Shown here piece after piece: positions 23,997 through 34,492 of a stretch of DNA of 42,822 nt. Origin of the DNA: an uncultured Flammeovirgaceae bacterium (lineage in GTDB: Bacteria; Bacteroidota; Bacteroidia; Cytophagales; MED-G16); assembly GCA_913052485.1 (NCBI GenBank), contig CAJXDN010000010.1:1-42822 (forward strand). Reading direction: 5' to 3'. Position 1 is the first letter of the stretch. Each line of letters starts with the position of its first letter. A program made the translations under genes and the position numbers. Below the pieces are notes generated by a model that had not been told where the DNA came from, did no database searches, and saw nothing but the letters and a program-made list of their open reading frames with translations.

Positions 23997-24027
23997 CAAA
24001 TTTATGATTTTATCTGTATTAATCAAA
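23997..24027 (-). promoter_or_regulatory. Bacteroidota-type promoter for rplU-rpmA
   Basis: On the minus strand the -33 element TTTG (24027-24024) and the -7 element TAAATTTG (24004-23997) are separated by exactly 19 bases. This matches the TTTG-N19-TAnnTTTG form used by the primary sigma factor of this phylum. It lies 23 bases from the rplU start codon, leaving a short leader. Confidence 0.75.
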
Positions 24028-24084
24028 TCTAAAAAATCAAATTAGAAAAAATTAAAAAAAAAATAAAAAACCTTTGAAATATGT

Positions 24085-24116
24085 TTTGATATTTTAAAGT
24101 CTTTTTATAATATTTG
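24085..24116 (+). promoter_or_regulatory. Possible promoter for nrdB-nrdA (one mismatch)
   Basis: TTTG at 24085-24088 and AATATTTG at 24109-24116 are 20 bases apart. The -7 element differs from TAnnTTTG at its first base. If real, the nrdB leader would be about 160 bases long and would contain the inverted repeat at 24197. In such AT-rich DNA the match may be chance. Confidence 0.35.
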
Positions 24117-24196
24117 TACAGCCTAGATCGGAAGATGAAAATTACTTATTTTTTTCTGATCATAGCTTCCAAACACAAAGATTATAAACCACTTAT

Positions 24197-24216
24197 TGAC
24201 TAAATTATTTTAGTCA
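24197..24216. promoter_or_regulatory. Perfect 8-bp inverted repeat upstream of nrdB
   Basis: TGACTAAA (24197-24204) and TTTAGTCA (24209-24216) are exact inverse complements around a TTAT centre. A hairpin in the nrdB leader or a dimeric repressor site are both possible. No poly-T follows directly, so it does not look like a terminator. A second weaker inverted pair, TTACA and TGTAA (about 24222-24242), follows. Confidence 0.45.
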
Positions 24217-24286
24217 TTATGTTACAAAAAAATTAATGTAATGACGAGGATTCTTTTGTCTTTTTTTTAGTTTAAACATTAATAAA

Positions 24287-25279
24287 ATGCAAAATAAAGA
24301 GCAAACCCTAGAACCAATACTACAAGAAAACGCTGACAGATTTGTATTATTTCCAATAGAACACGATGATATCTGGCAGTTCTATAAGAAAGCTGAAGCA
24401 AGTTTTTGGACTGCAGAAGAAATTGATTTAAGTCAAGACCTAAAAGATTGGGGGAATTTGAATGATGGAGAGAGACACTTCATTAAACACGTACTTGCAT
24501 TTTTTGCTGCAAGCGATGGTATTGTAAATGAAAACTTAGCTGAACACTTTGTTTCTGATGTACAATACACTGAAGCTAAGTTCTTTTATGGTTTTCAAAT
24601 AGCAATTGAAAATATTCATTCTGAAACATATTCATTACTAATAGACACTTACGTTGATGACCCAAAAGAAAAAGACACACTTCTACATGCTATTGAAACA
24701 CTGGACTGTGTAAAGAAAAAAGCAGACTGGGCACTTAGATGGATTGACAACGGAACATTCGCCGAAAGACTAATTGCCTTTGCTGCTGTGGAGGGAATAT
24801 TCTTCTCAGGTAGTTTTTGTTCAATTTTCTGGTTGAAGAAAAGGGGGTTGATGCCAGGGTTAACTTTTTCAAATGAACTTATTTCAAGAGATGAGGGGCT
24901 ACACTGTGATTTTGCTTGCCACCTCTATACAAAACATTTAATTAATACCCTGCCAAAAGGAACAGTTGAGGAGATAATAAAGGATGCGGTAGAGTTAGAG
25001 AAAGAATTTGTGACGGATGCGATACCGGTTAAATTAATTGGGATGAATTCTGACCTAATGTGCCAGTACATTGAGTTTGTTGCCGACAGATTATTAGTAG
25101 AACTAGGTTGCTCAAGAGTTTATAACTCCACCAATCCATTTGATTTTATGGATATGATATCTCTCCAAGGAAAGACTAACTTCTTCGAGAAAAGAGTCGC
25201 AGAATACCAAAAAGCTGGAGTTCTTAAGAAGGAGGATGCGGCTGATACACCTAAATTCTCATTGGAAGAAGACTTTTAA
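24287..25279 (+). CDS. nrdB: Ribonucleotide reductase class Ia small subunit
   Basis: 330 residues. Provides the tyrosyl radical of aerobic ribonucleotide reductase. The expected di-iron ligands can be followed: D77 ([12 protein letters not shown]), E108 and H111 (IENIHSETY), E169 (AAVEGIFF), E203 and H206 ([10 protein letters not shown]), with radical Tyr115. The sequence, including [20 protein letters not shown], is closely similar in type to eukaryotic R2 and differs from E. coli NrdB. It is followed after 11 bases by nrdA, so the two form an operon. Confidence 0.96.
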   Translation: MQNKEQTLEPILQENADRFVLFPIEHDDIWQFYKKAEASFWTAEEIDLSQDLKDWGNLNDGERHFIKHVLAFFAASDGIVNENLAEHFVSDVQYTEAKFFYGFQIAIENIHSETYSLLIDTYVDDPKEKDTLLHAIETLDCVKKKADWALRWIDNGTFAERLIAFAAVEGIFFSGSFCSIFWLKKRGLMPGLTFSNELISRDEGLHCDFACHLYTKHLINTLPKGTVEEIIKDAVELEKEFVTDAIPVKLIGMNSDLMCQYIEFVADRLLVELGCSRVYNSTNPFDFMDMISLQGKTNFFEKRVAEYQKAGVLKKEDAADTPKFSLEEDF

Positions 25280-25290
25280 ATTGTAAAGAT

Positions 25291-27645
25291 ATGTTAGTAA
25301 TTAAAAGAGACGGCAGAAAGGAAACAGTAAAATTTGATAAGATAACTGCAAGAATCGAAAAACTCAGTTATGGATTAAATTCTGACTTTGTAAAAACTAT
25401 TGAAATTGCGAAGAAAGTAATTGATGGACTTTATGATGGTGTCTCTACTCAGGAGCTTGACGAACTAGCAGCAGAAACGGCTGCGACCCTCACAACCAAG
25501 CACCCTGATTTTGCTACATTGGCTGCTAGGATAGCCGTTTCAAATTTACATAAGACAACAAGTAAGTCATTTTCAAGTACAATGAAAAGGCTCTACACTT
25601 ATGTGAGTCCTAAGACAGGTGAAAACGCTTCCCTTTTATCAAAAGAAGTTTACGGTATAATAAACAAAAATGCAGCATTGTTCGACTCTTCAATTATATA
25701 TGACAGAGACTTCAGCTATGACTATTTTGGATTTAAAACACTTGAAAAATCTTATCTCCTCAAATTAGATGGGAAAGTAGTCGAGAGACCACAACACATG
25801 CTGATGAGGGTTGCTGTAGGTATTCATATGGATGACATTGACTCTGTATTAGAAACATATAACCTCTTGTCCGAGAAGTGGTTCACTCACGCAACACCAA
25901 CACTCTTTAATGCGGGAACACCAAAGCCACAACTTTCTTCATGTTTTCTACTTACAATGAAGGAGGATAGTATTGATGGTATTTATGATACTTTAAAGCA
26001 ATGTGCAAAAATTTCTCAATCAGCTGGAGGTATTGGTTTGAGCATACACAACGTGAGGGCAACTGGATCCTACATCAAAGGTACCAATGGAGTTTCTAAC
26101 GGGATAATTCCGATGTTAAGAAACTTTGATATGACCGCAAGGTATGTTGATCAGGGTGGTGGGAAAAGGAAAGGAAGTTTTGCGATATATATTGAGCCAT
26201 GGCACTCCGACATCTTTGAATTTTTACAACTAAAGAAGAACCACGGGAAAGAAGAGCTCAGGGCCAGAGATCTTTTTTACGCAATGTGGATTCCTGACCT
26301 ATTCATGAAGAGAGTCGAATCAAACGAGGACTGGTCCTTATTCTCTCCTGACGAAGCCAAAAACCTTCATGAGACATATGGAGAAGAATTTGAAAAGCTA
26401 TATGAAAAATTCGAGAAAGAAGGTAAAGCAAGAAAAACAGTCAAAGCACAAGATCTGTGGTTTGAAATACTTGAGGCACAAATAGAAACTGGAAACCCAT
26501 ATATTTTATATAAGGACGCCGCAAATAAAAAATCTAATCAGAAAAATCTAGGTACAATAAAATCCTCAAATTTATGTACTGAGATTATAGAGTATACATC
26601 ACCTGATGAAGTTGCTGTATGTAATCTTGCGTCAATTGCACTAAATAAGTTTGTAAAAGATGACCGTACATATGATCATCAAAAACTATATGAGATAACA
26701 AAAGTTATCACCAGAAATCTAAATAAGGTAATAGATGTAAATTATTATCCAGTAGAAGAAGCAAAGAACTCAAACATGAGACATAGACCAATTGGTATTG
26801 GTGTTCAAGGACTAGCTGACACTTTCATATTAATGCGTCAATCATTTGATTCACCTGAAGCAAAGCAACTAAATGCAGAAATTTTTGAAACAATTTACTT
26901 TGCAGCAATGGAATCCTCAATGGAAATCGCACAAAAAGAGGGGCCTTATAAAACTTATGAAGGATCACCAGTCTCAAAAGGAATTTTTCAATTCGATATG
27001 TGGGGTGTTGTGCCTAACTCTAAAAGATGGGATTGGACAAAGCTCAAAAGAGAAGTTAAAAAACACGGTGTAAGAAATTCTTTACTATTGGCACCAATGC
27101 CAACCGCATCTACCTCACAAATCCTTGGAAATAACGAGTGTTTTGAGCCTTACACTTCAAATATATATACAAGAAGAGTATTATCTGGTGAGTTTATTGT
27201 AGTAAATAAACATCTGCTCAAAGATTTGATCAAGCTCAATCTATGGAATGAAAATATGAAAGATAGATTAATGGAATCTAATGGATCAATCCAAGGTTTT
27301 GAGGAAATTCCAGAAGATATAAAGCAACTTTATAGAACCGTATGGGAAGTATCACAAAAAAGTATAATTGACATGGCAGCTGATAGAGGAGCATATATTT
27401 GCCAAAGTCAGAGTATGAATATCCACATGCAAGACGCAAACTTTGGAAAACTAACATCAATGCATTTCCATGCTTGGAAAAAAGGATTAAAGACCGGACT
27501 TTATTACTTAAGGACAAAAGCAGCAGCAGATGCGATTAAGTTTACAATTGTAAAAGAGGAAAAGTCTATGGATAAAGAAGAAGAAAAGTCAGCAATGCAG
27601 TGTTCTATAGATAATCAAGACGACTGTGAAATGTGCGGAAGCTAA
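25291..27645 (+). CDS. nrdA: Ribonucleotide reductase class Ia large subunit
   Basis: 784 residues. Reduces ribonucleoside diphosphates to deoxy forms. An N-terminal ATP-cone ([18 protein letters not shown]) suggests dATP feedback control. Catalytic features: the redox Cys in [11 protein letters not shown] (about 215), [28 protein letters not shown] with active-site Asn, Cys and Glu (about 426-434), and [20 protein letters not shown] near residue 610. The C-terminus DDCEMCGS carries the CxxC pair that is re-reduced by thioredoxin or glutaredoxin. All key residues are present. Confidence 0.97.
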   Translation: MLVIKRDGRKETVKFDKITARIEKLSYGLNSDFVKTIEIAKKVIDGLYDGVSTQELDELAAETAATLTTKHPDFATLAARIAVSNLHKTTSKSFSSTMKRLYTYVSPKTGENASLLSKEVYGIINKNAALFDSSIIYDRDFSYDYFGFKTLEKSYLLKLDGKVVERPQHMLMRVAVGIHMDDIDSVLETYNLLSEKWFTHATPTLFNAGTPKPQLSSCFLLTMKEDSIDGIYDTLKQCAKISQSAGGIGLSIHNVRATGSYIKGTNGVSNGIIPMLRNFDMTARYVDQGGGKRKGSFAIYIEPWHSDIFEFLQLKKNHGKEELRARDLFYAMWIPDLFMKRVESNEDWSLFSPDEAKNLHETYGEEFEKLYEKFEKEGKARKTVKAQDLWFEILEAQIETGNPYILYKDAANKKSNQKNLGTIKSSNLCTEIIEYTSPDEVAVCNLASIALNKFVKDDRTYDHQKLYEITKVITRNLNKVIDVNYYPVEEAKNSNMRHRPIGIGVQGLADTFILMRQSFDSPEAKQLNAEIFETIYFAAMESSMEIAQKEGPYKTYEGSPVSKGIFQFDMWGVVPNSKRWDWTKLKREVKKHGVRNSLLLAPMPTASTSQILGNNECFEPYTSNIYTRRVLSGEFIVVNKHLLKDLIKLNLWNENMKDRLMESNGSIQGFEEIPEDIKQLYRTVWEVSQKSIIDMAADRGAYICQSQSMNIHMQDANFGKLTSMHFHAWKKGLKTGLYYLRTKAAADAIKFTIVKEEKSMDKEEEKSAMQCSIDNQDDCEMCGS

Positions 27646-27650
27646 TTATT

Positions 27651-28658
27651 TTACAATAGATTAATACTATTCCTTATACCTTCAGAAAAATATTTGGTTG
27701 TGTCACCTTCATCATTAATATAGACCACCAATACGTCTAGGCCATCGATGCTGCTTACAATTTTTTTTGATTTTTCAAATCCCAAAGCCATGAACGAAGT
27801 GGCATAAGCATCTGCAATAAAACAGCTTTTTGCAAAGACTGATGCGCTCAACATATTAGATCTTGAAGGGTATCCTGACTTGGGGTCAATTGTGTGGTAA
27901 ACTAAACTATCTTTAAGATTGTAAAAATTCCTATAATTTCCTGAGGTAGCCAAAGACAAATTATTTAAAGAAACAGTTGCAAAAATTTCTGATGATAAAC
28001 TAAACTTAGGATCCTCTACCCCAACTAACCAATATCTATCTGAAATATTTTTGCCAGATACTCTAACCTCACCACCTATTTCAACAAAATAATTTGATAG
28101 ATTTTTATTTTCGAGATATTTTGTAATTATATCCACAGCATAACCCTTAGCTATTGCACTAAAGTCAATATATGATTCTCTGTTCTGTTTTTTTAATGAT
28201 AAAGAATCAAATTTAATTTTGTCTAGTCCAACATAATTCATGATTTTTCTGATCTCCCTATTATCAGGTGGGTACTCTACCTTGTCTGGACCAAAACCCC
28301 AAGCGTTTACAATAGGCCCTATGGTTGGATCAAAGTAACCATTTGTCTGATCATAAATCATTTTACTTTCTTTCAAGAGAAAATAAAACTCAGGACTAAT
28401 TTCTATAATTCCAGAACTATTATTAATAGTTGATATTTCTGATGTTGGAATATAGGTTGAAAATGTCTGATTGAATTTTATTAAGATTGAATCAATTTCT
28501 GTTTTATTTACTAATTTTTTACTGGATATATACTTAATATTATAAGTTATGTTACCCATCGTTAGGCCAGTAATAGAAAATTCCTGATTTCCTTTTTCTT
28601 GAAAAAATAAGAGATAAAGAAAAGTAACAAAAACTATAAACATTATAATTCTACGCAT
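27651..28658 (-). CDS. apbE: FAD:protein FMN transferase, ApbE family
   Basis: 335 residues. Attaches FMN from FAD to Thr or Ser of extracytoplasmic proteins such as Na+-NQR and RnfG subunits. An N-terminal membrane anchor (IIMFIVFVTFLYLLFF) has no lipobox Cys. TGLTMGNITYNIKY (about 31-44), G-P-I-V-N-A-W-G-F-G-P (about 114-124), DFSAIAKGYAVDIITKYL (about 166-183), EIGGEVRVSGKN and T-I-D-P-K-S-G-Y-P fit the family. No flavinylation target gene is nearby. Divergent from ruvB with 28 bases between. Confidence 0.9.
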   Translation of the reverse strand: MRRIIMFIVFVTFLYLLFFQEKGNQEFSITGLTMGNITYNIKYISSKKLVNKTEIDSILIKFNQTFSTYIPTSEISTINNSSGIIEISPEFYFLLKESKMIYDQTNGYFDPTIGPIVNAWGFGPDKVEYPPDNREIRKIMNYVGLDKIKFDSLSLKKQNRESYIDFSAIAKGYAVDIITKYLENKNLSNYFVEIGGEVRVSGKNISDRYWLVGVEDPKFSLSSEIFATVSLNNLSLATSGNYRNFYNLKDSLVYHTIDPKSGYPSRSNMLSASVFAKSCFIADAYATSFMALGFEKSKKIVSSIDGLDVLVVYINDEGDTTKYFSEGIRNSINLL

Positions 28659-28686
28659 AAAAAATATTTAAATTAGCAAATATAGA

Positions 28687-29715
28687 ATGAGAGAAGATTA
28701 CTTAGATTCAGAAAATTATTCAAGTTCTAAAGATAAAGAATTTGAAAATATTTTAAGGCCTAAATCCTTTTTGGATTTTATGGGTCAAGAACAGACTATA
28801 AAAAATATAAAAGTTTTTGTCAAAGCTGCAAAACAAAGATCCGAACCACTCGACCACGTCATACTACATGGTCCTCCAGGATTAGGTAAAACGACATTAT
28901 CTCATATTATCGCAAATGAACTATCCTCTAATCTAAAAATAACGTCTGGTCCTGTACTTGAAAAAGCTGGTGACCTTGCAGGACTATTAACAAACTTAGA
29001 GGAGGGGGATGTGCTGTTTATAGATGAAATACATAGATTAAATAAGGTTATCGAGGAATACCTTTACTCAGCAATGGAAGATTTCAAAATAGACCTAATG
29101 ATTGATTCTGGACCAAGTGCTAGATCAGTACAAATAAAACTTAATCCCTTCACACTAATTGGTGCAACTACACGATCTGGATTATTATCAGCACCCCTAA
29201 GGTCTAGATTTTCGATTAATTTTAGATTGGAGTACTACGAAAAAAATATACTTGAAAATATTATAAATAGATCTGCCAAAATATTGAAAATACCCATCGA
29301 GACACAGGCTGCTAAAGAAATAGCTAAGAGAAGCAGAGGTACACCAAGAATTTTAAATAATTTATTGAGACGAGTAAGAGACTTCGCGCAGGTAGAAGGA
29401 AAGGGGGAAATTACAAATGAAATTTCTATAAAAAGTCTTGACTCTTTAAAAATTGATAGAAAAGGTTTAGATGAAATGGATAATAAGATAATTGAGGTTA
29501 TAGTCAAAAAGTTCAATGGAGGGCCGGTCGGAATAAAGACAATTGCAACCGCTTGCGGGGAAGAGTCAAATACTATTGAGGAGGTTTATGAACCATTTCT
29601 AGTTCAGGAGGGATATATAAAGAGAACACAAAAAGGTAGAGTAGCAACCGAATCAAGCTTTAATCACTTGGGTATAAATCCCAAAGGTGGTTTCCAAAAT
29701 ACTATTTTCGAGTGA
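28687..29715 (+). CDS. ruvB: Holliday junction branch migration helicase RuvB
   Basis: 342 residues. Hexameric AAA+ motor that moves Holliday junctions with RuvA. Walker A is GPPGLGKTT (about 61-69), Walker B D-E-I-H-R (about 112-116), sensor 1 T-L-I-G-A-T-T-R (about 157-164), and R-S-R-F-S provides the arginine finger; the C-terminal winged-helix domain ends in GPVGIKTIATACGEE and GYIKRTQKGRVAT. Length is normal. A four-base overlap (GTGA) joins it to queG. Confidence 0.97.
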   Translation: MREDYLDSENYSSSKDKEFENILRPKSFLDFMGQEQTIKNIKVFVKAAKQRSEPLDHVILHGPPGLGKTTLSHIIANELSSNLKITSGPVLEKAGDLAGLLTNLEEGDVLFIDEIHRLNKVIEEYLYSAMEDFKIDLMIDSGPSARSVQIKLNPFTLIGATTRSGLLSAPLRSRFSINFRLEYYEKNILENIINRSAKILKIPIETQAAKEIAKRSRGTPRILNNLLRRVRDFAQVEGKGEITNEISIKSLDSLKIDRKGLDEMDNKIIEVIVKKFNGGPVGIKTIATACGEESNTIEEVYEPFLVQEGYIKRTQKGRVATESSFNHLGINPKGGFQNTIFE

Positions 29716-30629
29716 AGAAAAAGAATACAAAATTTATAAAAGATGAATCAAAAAAACTTGGATTCTCAAGTTGTGGAATATCTCAGGCAAGGTTTTTATC
29801 TGAGGAAGCTGATAATTTTGAAAATTGGTTGACAAAAGGTTATCAGGGCTCCATGTCATACCTTGAAAAAAATATAGATAAAAGACTTGATCCGAGGCTA
29901 CTAGTTCCAGGATCAAAATCTGTTATATCACTTTCATATAATTATTTCCCACCAAAAAAATTAATAGATGAAAATAATTTTATTATTTCAAAATATGCAT
30001 ACGGTAAAGATTATCATAAGGTCCTCAAAAAAAAACTAAAGAAATTATTTGCAAGAATCCGTGAAAAAATGGGCGAAATTGAGGGAAGAGTTTTTGTTGA
30101 CAGCGCCCCAATACACGAAAGGGCCTGGGCAAAATTATCAGGGTTAGGTTGGGTAGGTAAAAACTCATTACTAATAAATAAAAATAAAGGAAGTTATTTT
30201 TTTTTAGCAGAAATAATATGTGACCTAGAACTTGAGTATGATGAACCTGTCTTAAACAGGTGTGGCAGCTGCACCAGATGTATTGATGCGTGCCCTACTG
30301 ATGCGATAACAGAGGCACAAGTCATAGACGCAAATAAATGTATCTCTTATCTGACAATTGAAAATAAAGAAAGTATACCAGAAGAACTCAGAGGATCTCT
30401 TAATGATTCAATTTTTGGGTGTGATATATGTCAGGATGTTTGTCCTTGGAATAAAAGATCAACACCTCACAATGAGAAAGAATTCATTCCCAATAAAGAA
30501 CTTAAAAAACTAAAAAGAAAAGACTGGATAGAGCTCACTGAAGAAACATTCAATAAAATTTTTGAGGGATCTGCAGTAAAGAGAACTAAATATAAAGGCT
30601 TAACTCGTAACATAAAAGCCCTTACATAA
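29712..30629 (+). CDS. queG: Epoxyqueuosine reductase QueG
   Basis: 305 residues with a GTG start. Cobalamin-dependent enzyme that reduces epoxyqueuosine to queuosine in the wobble position of certain tRNAs, including tRNA-His. VDSAPIHERAWAKLSGLGWVG (about 129-149) carries the conserved catalytic Asp; two [4Fe-4S] clusters are bound by C-G-S-C-T-R-C-I-D-A-C-P and C-D-I-C-Q-D-V-C-P. The usual C-terminal HEAT repeats are shortened, as in many Bacteroidota members. Overlaps ruvB by 4 bases. Confidence 0.93.
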   Translation: MKKKNTKFIKDESKKLGFSSCGISQARFLSEEADNFENWLTKGYQGSMSYLEKNIDKRLDPRLLVPGSKSVISLSYNYFPPKKLIDENNFIISKYAYGKDYHKVLKKKLKKLFARIREKMGEIEGRVFVDSAPIHERAWAKLSGLGWVGKNSLLINKNKGSYFFLAEIICDLELEYDEPVLNRCGSCTRCIDACPTDAITEAQVIDANKCISYLTIENKESIPEELRGSLNDSIFGCDICQDVCPWNKRSTPHNEKEFIPNKELKKLKRKDWIELTEETFNKIFEGSAVKRTKYKGLTRNIKALT

Positions 30630-30688
30630 TTTAACTTTTTTTAATTTTTATTTAAAATCTATAAAAAACGGTTTAATTAAATTTGAAC

Positions 30689-32137
30689 ATGGTTAAACAC
30701 TTTACAATATGCTCATATCTGTTGCTATATCCATTTCTAGTATTTTCTCAAGAAATTAATGTTGACATCTCACCAAAAAAAATATCATTAGGAAATAATT
30801 TAAAAATTACTGTGACAATTTATAATGGAAAAATTAATAATTACGATCCTTTCCCAGAGATAGATGGTTTTAGAAAATCAGGGATTTCCTCATCAAGTTC
30901 AACAAACTTTATTAATGGGAAAAGGTCTAGCTCTCAGAGTATAATTCAAAATTATATACCAACTAACGTTGGAAAATTTAATATCCCAAGTTTTACTTTG
31001 AATATAAATGAAAAAAAAATTAATGTAAATAGCACAGAAATAGAGGTAAATAATTCAACAAGCACACCAAATAATTCGCCATTTAATAATTTTTTTGATC
31101 CTTTTAACAACCCATATGACAATTTTTTTGATAGAAATAATGAAGAATTCTATGAAGTTGAAGCAGATGCATTTCTAAGTTTATTAACAAGTAAAAAGAG
31201 TGTGTTTGTTGGAGAAGGATTTAATACAACCCTATCCTTTTATGTTAGTGAAAATAATGTGGCAGATATGAGATTCTATGAGCTCGGAAGACAACTTACT
31301 GATATTATTAAGAAAATAAAACCATCAAACTGTTGGGAAGAAAACTTTAATATTGAGAATATTAATAGCAAACCAATTACCCTGAACAACAAAAGGTATA
31401 ACGAGTATAAAATATTCGAAGCGACTTATTACCCTCTAAATAATGAAATTATTCAATTTCCAAGTTTAGAACTAGAATTAATAAAATATAAAATTTCTAA
31501 AAGACCATCATTCTTTGGAAGAAATAAGATGGAAGATTTTGAAAAGTTTACATCAAAACCAATAAAAGTTATTGTAAAAGATCTACCACCCCACCCATTG
31601 AAGGATAACGTATCTGTTGGAAGATATAAACTAAACGAAAAGGTAAATAACCCTAACATACAGACAGGAGAAAGTATTACATATGATTTTGAAATATATG
31701 GTGAAGGAAATATATCAACAATATCAGAGCCCAAAATAAATATATCAGGAATTAATTTTTATTCACCTAATTCACAACAGAATATTCAAAGGGAAAAAGG
31801 TAAAGTTTTTGGAAGAAAAAAATACAACTATTATGCAGTCCCATCTGAGCCAGGGAAATACGACTTATCAAAATATATTGAGTGGATATACTTTGACCCA
31901 TTTAGAGTTAAATATGATACATTAAAGTCAAAAGTAAAATTAAATATCGGAGGTCTAAGTAAAAAAACACTTTATAATAATAGCACTGAAAAAAATAAAA
32001 TTTTAGAACTTATAGATAATGATTACAAAGCATTAATACCATTAAAAAAACAAAAAGATATTGCTCTAATTCTAAATATTATTACCTTAACTTTATTTGG
32101 TTTATTAATCTTTTTTATGATTTTAAGAAAATTATGA
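30689..32137 (+). CDS. BatD-like protein (oxygen-tolerance family)
   Basis: 482 residues from the ATG at 30689; a TTG two codons earlier is also in frame. Signal peptide ([17 protein letters not shown]), then beta-rich domains characteristic of Bat[56 protein letters not shown]-type blocks and a long C-terminal membrane helix ([21 protein letters not shown]). BatD usually stands in a bat operon with MoxR and von Willebrand domain proteins, thought to aid stress tolerance; none of these partners is beside it here. ATGA overlap with aroC suggests co-transcription. Confidence 0.8.
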   Translation: MVKHFTICSYLLLYPFLVFSQEINVDISPKKISLGNNLKITVTIYNGKINNYDPFPEIDGFRKSGISSSSSTNFINGKRSSSQSIIQNYIPTNVGKFNIPSFTLNINEKKINVNSTEIEVNNSTSTPNNSPFNNFFDPFNNPYDNFFDRNNEEFYEVEADAFLSLLTSKKSVFVGEGFNTTLSFYVSENNVADMRFYELGRQLTDIIKKIKPSNCWEENFNIENINSKPITLNNKRYNEYKIFEATYYPLNNEIIQFPSLELELIKYKISKRPSFFGRNKMEDFEKFTSKPIKVIVKDLPPHPLKDNVSVGRYKLNEKVNNPNIQTGESITYDFEIYGEGNISTISEPKINISGINFYSPNSQQNIQREKGKVFGRKKYNYYAVPSEPGKYDLSKYIEWIYFDPFRVKYDTLKSKVKLNIGGLSKKTLYNNSTEKNKILELIDNDYKALIPLKKQKDIALILNIITLTLFGLLIFFMILRKL

Positions 32138-33201
32138 GTAATATTTTTGGAAAAGTTTTTAAAATTTCAACATACGGAGAATCACATGGTAAAGCGATAG
32201 GAGTTGTTATCGATGGCTGTCCGACAGGTATTGAAATAAATGAAAAAGATATTCAATCAGAGTTAAATAGGAGAAAACCTGGACAATCAAAAATTACTAC
32301 ACAAAGGAAAGAAAGCGATTCGGTTGAAGTTCTTTCTGGAGTTTTCAATGGCAAAACTACGGGGTCACCGATAAGTTTATATATAAAAAATAAAGATCAG
32401 AAAAGCAGTGATTACGATCATATTACAACTGTATTTAGACCCTCACATGCTGATTATACATATCACAAAAAATATGAGAATAGAGATTTTAGGGGCGGAG
32501 GCAGGAGCTCCGCGAGAGAAACAGCTAACTGGGTAGCTGCTGGAGCCATAGCAAAAAAAATATTAGATGATCTTGGTTTAGAAATAAATGCCTATGTTTC
32601 TAGGGTAGGAAAACTAGAAATGAATACACACTATAAGAAACTTAATTTAAAAAATACAGAAACAAATATTGTAAGATGTCCTGATAAAAACTTTGCTAAT
32701 AAGTTCATTGAAATAATTGATGAGGCAAAAAAAAACAGAGACACGGTTGGTGGAGTTATTTCGTGCATCATCTCAGGTTGTCCGGTTGGGATTGGAGAAC
32801 CAATCTTTGGTAAACTTCATGCAGAGCTAGGGAAGGCAATGTTATCAATAAATGCCGTTAAGGGGTTTGAGTATGGGAGTGGATTTAAAGGATCAGAAAT
32901 GTATGGTTCGGAACATAACGATCAGTTTGAAATTAAAGAAGATAAAATCAAAACTAAATCTAATCATTCAGGAGGTATTCAGGGCGGAATAAGCAATGGT
33001 GAAGATATCTACTTTAATGTAGCTTTTAAACCAGTCTCGACAATAATGAAAGATCAACAAAGTGTTGACAGTGAAAATAAAAAAGTAACTGTAAAAGGAA
33101 AAGGAAGACATGATCCTTGTGTTGTACCTCGTGCAGTACCTATAGTTGAAGCAATGGCTGCAAATGTTTTAGTTGATTTATATTTACAAAGTAAAAAGTA
33201 A
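32134..33201 (+). CDS. aroC: Chorismate synthase
   Basis: 355 residues. Converts 5-enolpyruvylshikimate-3-phosphate to chorismate with reduced FMN. Family motifs are all in place: [19 protein letters not shown] (about 14-32), R-R-K-P-G-Q-S (about 47-53), [21 protein letters not shown] (about 120-140; given here as its conserved block), and [15 protein letters not shown] (about 281-295). C-terminal [13 protein letters not shown] is also typical. Starts at an ATGA overlap with the BatD-like gene. Confidence 0.97.
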   Translation: MSNIFGKVFKISTYGESHGKAIGVVIDGCPTGIEINEKDIQSELNRRKPGQSKITTQRKESDSVEVLSGVFNGKTTGSPISLYIKNKDQKSSDYDHITTVFRPSHADYTYHKKYENRDFRGGGRSSARETANWVAAGAIAKKILDDLGLEINAYVSRVGKLEMNTHYKKLNLKNTETNIVRCPDKNFANKFIEIIDEAKKNRDTVGGVISCIISGCPVGIGEPIFGKLHAELGKAMLSINAVKGFEYGSGFKGSEMYGSEHNDQFEIKEDKIKTKSNHSGGIQGGISNGEDIYFNVAFKPVSTIMKDQQSVDSENKKVTVKGKGRHDPCVVPRAVPIVEAMAANVLVDLYLQSKK

Positions 33202-33202
33202 A

Positions 33203-34492
33203 ATGGCTCTTCACTCAAAAATAATTCTTGGTTTAATTTTCGGCTTAATAGTAGGTATAATATCTGTTTTCATGGGTATTGGAGAATATATATCAGATTG
33301 GATTATGCCTTTTGGGACAATATTTGTCAAAATGCTAAAACTTGTTGCGGTTCCCTTAATCTTAGTTTCTTTAGTATCAGGGATTTCTAATTTAAGAGAT
33401 ACTTCAAAATTATCTAGAATAGGTGGCAAAACCTTTGGAATATATATAATGACAACAATATCTGCAATTATTATTGCTTTAATTCTAGCAAATACATTAC
33501 AACCAGGTGAATATTTTCCTGAGGATAAGACTATAGAACTTAAAGAAAAGTACGCCTCAGATGCATCTATGAAAATTTCTAGTGCAAAAGATGTTGAGGA
33601 TTCTGGACCACTTCAAATGATGGTAGATGTAGTTCCTGATAATTTTTTTAACTCTGCGAGTAATAATAGAAATATGCTTCAAATAATATTTTTTGCTGTT
33701 CTTTTTGGTATCGCTCTAGTTCTTTCATCTCCAAAAAAAACCAATTCAATTAAAAAAGCCTTTGACGGATTAAATGAAATCATTATAAAAATTGTAGAGA
33801 TAATCATGGAGTATGCACCCATTGGTGTTTTTGCATTATTGGCTGGTTTAATTGTTGACTTAGCAGGAGATGACCCAAATAATATAATCACAACGCTGAC
33901 TCCTTTATTATACTATGCTCTTACAGTAATAATTGGATTAACATTTATGGTCTTTATATTTTATCCATTAATTATTTACTTAAAAACAGGTATAACAATT
34001 AAGAAATTTTTTAAAGCTATTTTTCCAGCTCAAATGCTAGCATTTTCGACTAGCTCAAGTGCCGCAACTCTGCCTCTAACAATGAAAAGAGTTGAAAAAA
34101 ACTTGAACGTTTCAGATGAGGTGACAAGTTTTGTCTGCCCACTTGGAGCTACAATTAATATGGACGGTACAAGTATACACCAGGCTATCTCTGCTGTATT
34201 CATAGCACAAGCATTTGGACAAGATCTAACCTTGGTTGATCAGGTTGCAATTGTACTCACCGCTACCTTATCATCAATAGGTGCTGCTGCAGTTCCTGGA
34301 GCAGGATTAATCATGCTCGTTATTGTTCTTGGGGCTATAGGAATTGACCCTCAAGGGCTTGCATTAATTATTGCTATTGATAGACCCCTTGATATGCTCA
34401 GAACGGTCGTAAATGTTACTGGTGATGCAACAGTAGCAAGTGTTGTTGCGTCTACTGAAGGAGAAAGAATTAAATTTACTGATGATGAATAA
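33203..34492 (+). CDS. Dicarboxylate/amino acid:cation symporter (DAACS)
   Basis: 429 residues from MALHSKIIL at 33203; the ORF extends ten codons upstream into aroC, but this start clears it by one base and matches family starts. The protein has about eight membrane helices plus two re-entrant loops. Diagnostic motifs are AFSTSSSAATLPLTMKRVEK (about 288-307) and GATINMDGTSIHQAISAVFIA (about 319-339), which form the substrate and sodium/proton site of glutamate, aspartate or C4-dicarboxylate carriers. The exact substrate is not readable. Its stop overlaps the start of the Nfu gene. Confidence 0.92.
   Translation: MALHSKIILGLIFGLIVGIISVFMGIGEYISDWIMPFGTIFVKMLKLVAVPLILVSLVSGISNLRDTSKLSRIGGKTFGIYIMTTISAIIIALILANTLQPGEYFPEDKTIELKEKYASDASMKISSAKDVEDSGPLQMMVDVVPDNFFNSASNNRNMLQIIFFAVLFGIALVLSSPKKTNSIKKAFDGLNEIIIKIVEIIMEYAPIGVFALLAGLIVDLAGDDPNNIITTLTPLLYYALTVIIGLTFMVFIFYPLIIYLKTGITIKKFFKAIFPAQMLAFSTSSSAATLPLTMKRVEKNLNVSDEVTSFVCPLGATINMDGTSIHQAISAVFIAQAFGQDLTLVDQVAIVLTATLSSIGAAAVPGAGLIMLVIVLGAIGIDPQGLALIIAIDRPLDMLRTVVNVTGDATVASVVASTEGERIKFTDDE

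Larger units (their letters stand above)
23974..24286. other. Divergent intergenic region between rplU and nrdB
   Basis: These 313 bases form the longest gap in the window and contain no convincing ORF. They hold the rplU promoter (23997-24027, minus strand), a weaker candidate plus-strand promoter (24085-24116), and a perfect 8-bp inverted repeat at 24197-24216. The A-rich stretch around 24040-24070 may act as a promoter upstream element. No NrdR box or known riboswitch fold was recognised. Confidence 0.7.

Noticed and set aside
24125-24135. AGATCGGAAGA, identical to the first 11 bases of a common sequencing adapter
   Set aside because: The match breaks off after 11 bases (next base T, adapter has G), and the flanking DNA is normal in composition. 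An 11-base match is unusual but possible by chance in a window of this size. Read coverage across the site would settle it.
24222-24242. TTACA/TGTAA inverted pair as an operator
   Set aside because: Only five bases per arm in AT-rich DNA, so chance is likely. It is mentioned only alongside the stronger inverted repeat.
29712-30629. Link between QueG, which acts on tRNA-His among others, and the tRNA-His repeats
   Set aside because: The genes are about 28 kb apart, QueG is a general housekeeping enzyme, and nothing else ties them together.
30676-30685. TAAATTTG, a -7-like promoter element just before the BatD-like gene
   Set aside because: It ends only a few bases before the start codon, so transcription would begin inside the gene, and no TTTG is found at the correct distance upstream.
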